A stretch of 8,983 nt of DNA, taken from assembly GCA_021837545.1 (NCBI GenBank), contig JAKBFR010000099.1, positions 1 through 8,983 of the forward strand, in the 5' to 3' direction. The notes beneath the pieces were generated by a model that saw only the letters and a list, made by a program, of their open reading frames with translations, was not told where the DNA came from and did no database searches. Position 1 is the first letter of the stretch; each line of letters starts with the position of its first letter. Below, in pieces: positions 5,536 to 8,983 of the stretch. A program made the translations under genes and the position numbers. Source of the DNA: Bacillota bacterium. GTDB taxonomy: Bacteria > Bacillota_A > Clostridia > Clostridiales > Clostridiaceae.

Positions 5536-6304
5536 TAAAAACAGAATAGCATTTACGCTTTTGATGGCTCTCGGAATTATGATGTTTTGCACTATAAATG
5601 CATATGCGGCTCCGAGTAGTACAGCCTTACCACAACTTAATATATCACTTGGAGATAAAAGTGGTACACCACAAGATTATGTATCAAGCATAAAAATATT
5701 AATATTTTTTACGATTATATCATTATTACCATCTATAGTAATAATGATGACATCTTTCACTAGAATAGTTGTGGTTTTCTCATTTCTTAAGAGTGCAATG
5801 GGAGTACAACAGGCTGTTCCAAATCAAATTTTGACAGGACTAGCTATATTTTTAACACTATTTATCATGGCGCCTGTTTATAATGAAATAAATACTAATG
5901 GAATTCAGCCATATTTAGAAAATAAAATAACTCAAGAGCAAGCAATTGAAGAATCTTCAAAGCCATTAAAAGCATTTATGCTAAAACAAACAAGAGAAAA
6001 GGATTTAGAATTATTCGTTGAAATTGGTGGAGTTGATAAAGAAAATTTAACAAAAGAAAATGTTTCATTTGTTACATTAATTCCTGCTTTTGCAATAAGT
6101 GAATTAAAAACAGCATTTCAAATTGGATTTTTAATATATTTGCCTTTTCTTGTAATAGATATGGTAATATCCAGCATTTTAATGGCAATGGGTATGTTTA
6201 TGTTGCCACCTACAATGGTATCTCTTCCATTTAAATTAATAGTATTTGTAATGGTTGATGGATGGTATTTATTGACACAATCTTTAGTGAAGAGTTTTAT
6301 GTGA
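5525..6304 (+). CDS. fliP: Flagellar export gate protein FliP
   Basis: The protein has 259 residues and its ATG lies inside the end of fliO, with aaaggaagag (5511-5520) upstream. A cleavable signal peptide is visible: K-N-N-K-N-R, a hydrophobic core to about residue 23, and A-Y-A-A at 26-29. The FliP signatures follow: M-T-S-F-T-R-I-V-V-V-F-S-F-L-K (75-89), Q-A-V-P-N-Q-I-L-T-G-L-A (96-107), the P-A-F-A-I-S-E-L-K-T-A-F-Q-I-G-F motif (187-202), and G-M-F-M-L-P-P with L-P-F-K-L and V-D-G-W-Y-L-L (223-250). Four membrane segments are apparent. FliP is the main pore-former, usually five copies, of the FliPQR export gate in the membrane. Length and order before fliQ are standard. Nothing appears damaged. 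Confidence 0.97.
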   Translation: MKNNKNRIAFTLLMALGIMMFCTINAYAAPSSTALPQLNISLGDKSGTPQDYVSSIKILIFFTIISLLPSIVIMMTSFTRIVVVFSFLKSAMGVQQAVPNQILTGLAIFLTLFIMAPVYNEINTNGIQPYLENKITQEQAIEESSKPLKAFMLKQTREKDLELFVEIGGVDKENLTKENVSFVTLIPAFAISELKTAFQIGFLIYLPFLVIDMVISSILMAMGMFMLPPTMVSLPFKLIVFVMVDGWYLLTQSLVKSFM

Positions 6305-6315
6305 GGTGAGATGTT

Positions 6316-6585
6316 ATGACAGAAACAATGCTAAATGCTATAGTTAAAGATACAATAATAACAGCAGCCAAAGTATCAGCACCCATATTAATATCAGTTC
6401 TTGTATTAGGATTAGTGATAAGTATATTTCAAGCAACTACTCAAATACAAGAACAAACACTAACTTTTGTGCCTAAATTAATAGCAACAGCTGTTATTGG
6501 AATATTTTTGGGTAGTTGGATGCTTCAAACAATTATGTCTTTTACAACCAGAATCTTTGATTTGATTTCAAAGATTACCACATAA
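6316..6585 (+). CDS. fliQ: Flagellar export gate protein FliQ
   Basis: The protein has 89 residues, the normal FliQ length. The ATG at 6316 follows gaggtgag, which begins at the fliP stop. Two membrane helices span about residues 16-37 (V-S-A-P-I-L-I-S-V-L-V-L-G-L-V-I) and 53-75. The connecting motif S-I-F-Q-A-T-T-Q-I-Q-E-Q-T-L-T-F-V-P-K (36-54) is the hallmark of the FliQ/SctS family. FliQ packs around FliP and FliR as a helical hairpin and forms the outer part of the export gate. It is spaced 11 bases after fliP and 13 before the fliR-flhB gene, so the three are surely co-transcribed. Confidence 0.97.
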   Translation: MTETMLNAIVKDTIITAAKVSAPILISVLVLGLVISIFQATTQIQEQTLTFVPKLIATAVIGIFLGSWMLQTIMSFTTRIFDLISKITT

Positions 6586-6598
6586 GGAGGTAGCCACT

Positions 6599-8440
6599 GT
6601 GATAGATGTAGCCTACTTCCTTGCATTGTTTTTAGTGTTTTTAAGAATAACTTCATATTTTATAGCTGTTGAAATATTTTTTCCATCTGGAACACCTCAA
6701 ATTATGCAAGGTGTATTTTCACTTATACTTTCATTTGGTATTATATCGGGAATAGATTATTCTACAATGAATGCTATAAATAATGGCTATATTTTGGTAT
6801 TTTATGCAATAAGTGAAATAATGACTGGGTTAATACTAGGTTACATAACTAATTTAGTTTTTCAAGCAGTGAAACTAGCAGGAGCATGGATGGATATTCA
6901 TGCAGGCTTTTCAATGGTATCTATATTAGATCCAACAAGTCATACTACATCAACTTTACTTGGGAATTTTTCTTATTTTATTTCACTAGCATTCTTTTTT
7001 ATAGTTGATGGTCATCATGTACTTATAACGATGTTGTTCGAAAGTACAAAGATAGTACCAATTGGGAAAACCATAGTTTATCAAGAAACCTTAATGGGAG
7101 TTATGCAAACTATTTTTAGTTATTTCACATTAGGTGTGAAAATGGCAATACCTTTGGTATTAATAATTGTTATAACAGATGTGTGCTTGGGATTAATTGC
7201 GAGAACAGTACCTTCAATCCCAATTATGATTTTTGGTATGCCTATAAAAAATATGTTGGGTCTTATGACATTTATTATATTATTACCATTACTACTTAAA
7301 TTAGTAGGTACAGCTATATATAACTTACCGAGTATTTTCCGGGAAATAGTCAATTTAATACCAGCAGTTCCATTAGCATTAATTTTTGCAAGTGATGATA
7401 AAACTGAAGAAGCAACTCCAAAGAAAAAATCAGATTCTAGAAATAAAGGTCAATTAGCTAGAAGTAAGGATGTATCAGTAGCAATTACAATGCTTGTTTG
7501 TACAATGCTGATTTCTTCTTTATGGGGAATGTTGACATCTGGATTTAAAGATGTAATTATATATTTTTTTAAATTTCCTATGTTAGAAAGTTTTAATCAA
7601 GCATCACTTTCTAATATTGTGATAACTGTAACATTGAAAATAGGAACTTTACTTTTACCTTTTGCATTACCTATAATGATTGGTGGAATTATTGCGAGTT
7701 TACTTCAAACTGGTTTTTTATTTACAGGAGAACCTTTGAAGCCTTCTTTTGGGAAATTAAATCCAATATCAGGAATGAAAAATATGATATCTAAAAGAAG
7801 TTTAGTAGATTTAGGCAAAAATATGATAGTAATAACTATAATATCAATTTTAGCCTATAAGTATATATTAGCAAATTATCAAAGTATATTGGGGATTTCA
7901 AACTTGTATTTACCTACACTTGGAGATGAGGTAAAAAATTTAGTTGTTGGTATTTTTAAGCAAATAAGCTTAGTTATTGTTATTATTGCAGCTACTGATT
8001 ATTTTCTTCAAATTAGAATGCATAATAAAGAGATGAAGATGACAAAACAAGAAATTAAGGATGAATACAAACAATCAGAGGGAGATCCACAATTAAAAGG
8101 GAAAATTAAGCAAAGGCAAAGAGAAATGGGTATGAAGAGAATGATGTCATCTGTTGCAGATGCTACAGTTGTAATAACCAATCCTACTCACTTAGCAATT
8201 GCTATAAAATATGAAGAAGGCGGAAATATGGAGGCTCCAAAAGTTGTAGCTAAAGGAGCGGACTTTGTTGCACTTCAAATAAAGAGAATAGCAAAGGAAC
8301 ATGAAGTTCCAGTTATTGAAAATAAACCACTTGCAAGAATGATGTATGATAGGGTGGAAATAGATGATGATATACCACAAGATTTATATCAAGGGGTTGC
8401 AGAAATCTTAGCGGTAGTAATGAAACTGAAAAAGAAATAA
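6599..8440 (+). CDS. fliR-flhB: FliR-FlhB fusion, flagellar export gate and switch
   Basis: A single uninterrupted 613-residue frame starts at GTG (6599), with ggagg (6586-6590) directly after the fliQ stop. Residues 1 to about 262 are FliR: several membrane helices, F-L-R-I-T-S-Y-F-I (14-22), a G-A-W-M-D-I-H-A-G-F-S (95-105) segment and G-M-P-I-K-N-M-L-G-L (213-222). From about residue 264 (base 7388) FlhB begins with D-D-K-T-E-E-A-T-P-K-K (266-276) and R-N-K-G-Q-L-A-R-S-K-D (281-291), then four membrane helices. The cytoplasmic domain has the autocleavage motif N-P-T-H at 528-531, followed by A-I-K-Y and the usual E-N-K-P-L-A-R. FlhB cleaves itself between Asn528 and Pro529, which permits the switch from hook to filament export in response to FliK. 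Natural FliR-FlhB fusions are known in Clostridium. Both halves are full length. Confidence 0.97.
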   Translation: MIDVAYFLALFLVFLRITSYFIAVEIFFPSGTPQIMQGVFSLILSFGIISGIDYSTMNAINNGYILVFYAISEIMTGLILGYITNLVFQAVKLAGAWMDIHAGFSMVSILDPTSHTTSTLLGNFSYFISLAFFFIVDGHHVLITMLFESTKIVPIGKTIVYQETLMGVMQTIFSYFTLGVKMAIPLVLIIVITDVCLGLIARTVPSIPIMIFGMPIKNMLGLMTFIILLPLLLKLVGTAIYNLPSIFREIVNLIPAVPLALIFASDDKTEEATPKKKSDSRNKGQLARSKDVSVAITMLVCTMLISSLWGMLTSGFKDVIIYFFKFPMLESFNQASLSNIVITVTLKIGTLLLPFALPIMIGGIIASLLQTGFLFTGEPLKPSFGKLNPISGMKNMISKRSLVDLGKNMIVITIISILAYKYILANYQSILGISNLYLPTLGDEVKNLVVGIFKQISLVIVIIAATDYFLQIRMHNKEMKMTKQEIKDEYKQSEGDPQLKGKIKQRQREMGMKRMMSSVADATVVITNPTHLAIAIKYEEGGNMEAPKVVAKGADFVALQIKRIAKEHEVPVIENKPLARMMYDRVEIDDDIPQDLYQGVAEILAVVMKLKKK

Positions 8441-8656
8441 GAAACTTAATTTAAATGTTTAATTTAAAAACTGTAATGTTAATTCAATAAAAGTTCTCAT
8501 AATACTCAAAAGATGATATTATATAGGGAATAAGGATAATAATTTTATTTATAAAATTATGAAAGATACTTCGTCTATTTGCAAAAAAATAAGATTTACA
8601 TTACAAGTAAGTAATTGAGAATTAAGAGTGATAGTGGAGAATGGGAGGTTAAATTT
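8441..8656 (+). promoter_or_regulatory. 216-base flhA leader, AT-rich with a weak period-7 stretch
   Basis: This non-coding gap splits fliR-flhB from flhA. It holds an AT-only inverted repeat ataattttat/ataaaattat (8539-8548 and 8551-8560). Near the end, a G/A-rich stretch (about 8607-8645) reads as loose 7-mers such as TGAGAAT, TAAGAGT, GATAGTG, GAGAATG and runs into the flhA ribosome binding site. I found no convincing sigma-A or sigma-D promoter and no terminator with a T tract. Its length suggests a regulatory leader or a decayed repeat element, but neither is shown. Confidence 0.3.
8643..8649 (+). promoter_or_regulatory. Ribosome binding site deciding the flhA TTG start
   Basis: The sequence gggaggt is followed after 7 bases by TTG at 8657. 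No ATG or GTG lies in frame near it before the first membrane segment, so TTG is the best start. Confidence 0.8.
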
Positions 8657-8983
8657 TTGGAATTTGGTAATAAAAGGCTAAATATAAAAAACAATTTAGA
8701 CGTAATAGTGGCATTGGGCGTTATAACCATAGTACTTATGATAATAATACCTTTACCAAAACAACTAATTGATTTACTTTTGGCCCTAAATATAACACTT
8801 TCTATAGTTATAATTTTGATTACAATGTTTACAACCAGTGTATTACAACTTTCAGTCTTCCCTACATTGTTGCTGGTTACAACATTATTTAGATTAGCAC
8901 TTAACATATCTTCGACAAGATTAATACTTACAGAGGCAGATGCAGGGACTATTATTACTGCCTTTGGTAATTTCGTTATACGT
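8657..8983 (+). CDS. flhA: Flagellar biosynthesis protein FlhA (3' partial)
   Basis: 109 codons are visible, from a TTG start behind gggaggt, and the frame runs open off the window end. The N terminus is a short charged head (to about 13), then membrane helices at about 14-34 (L-D-V-I-V-A-L-G-V-I-T-I-V-L-M) and 37-60 (L-I-D-L-L-L-A-L-N-I-T-L-S-I-V-I-I-L). The FHIPEP-family signature follows: F-P-T-L-L-L-V-T-T-L-F-R-L-A-L-N-I-S-S-T-R-L-I-L (68-91), then A-D-A-G-T-I-I-T-A-F-G-N-F-V (95-108). FlhA is normally about 690 residues, so about 84% is missing. It is the large export-gate protein whose cytoplasmic ring receives substrates and FliJ. Order after fliR-flhB is as in other clostridia; flhF and flhG would be expected next. 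The UUG start may lower translation. Confidence 0.96.
   Translation, partial: MEFGNKRLNIKNNLDVIVALGVITIVLMIIIPLPKQLIDLLLALNITLSIVIILITMFTTSVLQLSVFPTLLLVTTLFRLALNISSTRLILTEADAGTIITAFGNFVIR

Noticed and set aside
7380..7400. FliR-FlhB fusion as a sequencing frameshift or lost stop
   Set aside because: The frame is open and the joining residues flow directly from the FliR end to the FlhB start. Fusions of this kind are known in Clostridium.
8596..8907. 103-codon minus-strand frame across the flhA start
   Set aside because: It is antisense to the conserved FlhA N terminus and has no recognisable product.

Overview
The window is an AT-rich, single-strand stretch of a flagellar biosynthesis operon, and all eleven genes read rightward. 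Gene order is fliJ (5' end cut) - fliK - flgD - small flagellar-operon protein of unknown function - flgE - flbD/swrD - fliL - fliO/fliZ - fliP - fliQ - fliR::flhB - flhA (3' end cut). Low GC, strong AGGAGG-type ribosome binding sites, the FlbD and small 'flagellar operon' proteins, and especially a natural FliR-FlhB fusion all point to a Gram-positive anaerobe of the Clostridium group. The species cannot be named from this sequence.

Layout. Bases 1-432 hold the FliJ export chaperone. Bases 576-4206 are the hook module: FliK (hook-length control), FlgD (hook cap), the small conserved protein and FlgE (hook subunit). Bases 4407-5128 hold FlbD/SwrD and FliL, which concern motor power and the stator. 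Bases 5137-8440 encode the membrane export gate FliO, FliP, FliQ and FliR-FlhB, and from 8657 the major export protein FlhA begins. Together they make the type III export apparatus and the hook it builds: FliJ and FlhA deliver subunits, FliP/Q/R-FlhB form the gate, FlgD caps and FlgE polymerises as the hook, and FliK with the FlhB part switches substrate class when the hook is long enough.

The genes are tightly packed (gaps of about 6-45 bases, one 11-base overlap) except for four gaps. These are 433-575, 3115-3192, 4207-4406 and 8441-8656, and all four contain structure. Two (434-551 and 4286-4379) hold compact elements whose two ends are runs of degenerate 7-base repeats in inverted orientation. 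The two elements share this design but not the same repeat sequence. A third gap (before flhA) has a weaker one-sided period-7 stretch. The flgE gene is flanked by a leader with two small hairpins that expose GGA in their loops and a trailer with a 13-bp perfect inverted repeat. Leader and trailer share the 9-mer ctcaacttg. No strong promoter or classical T-tract terminator was found, so the window is probably the interior of one long transcript.

The genes are a known system. The parts worth a second look are the heptad-ended intergenic elements, the flgE leader and trailer, two cysteines in the hook protein, and the unexplained small protein. No gap exceeds 300 bases.
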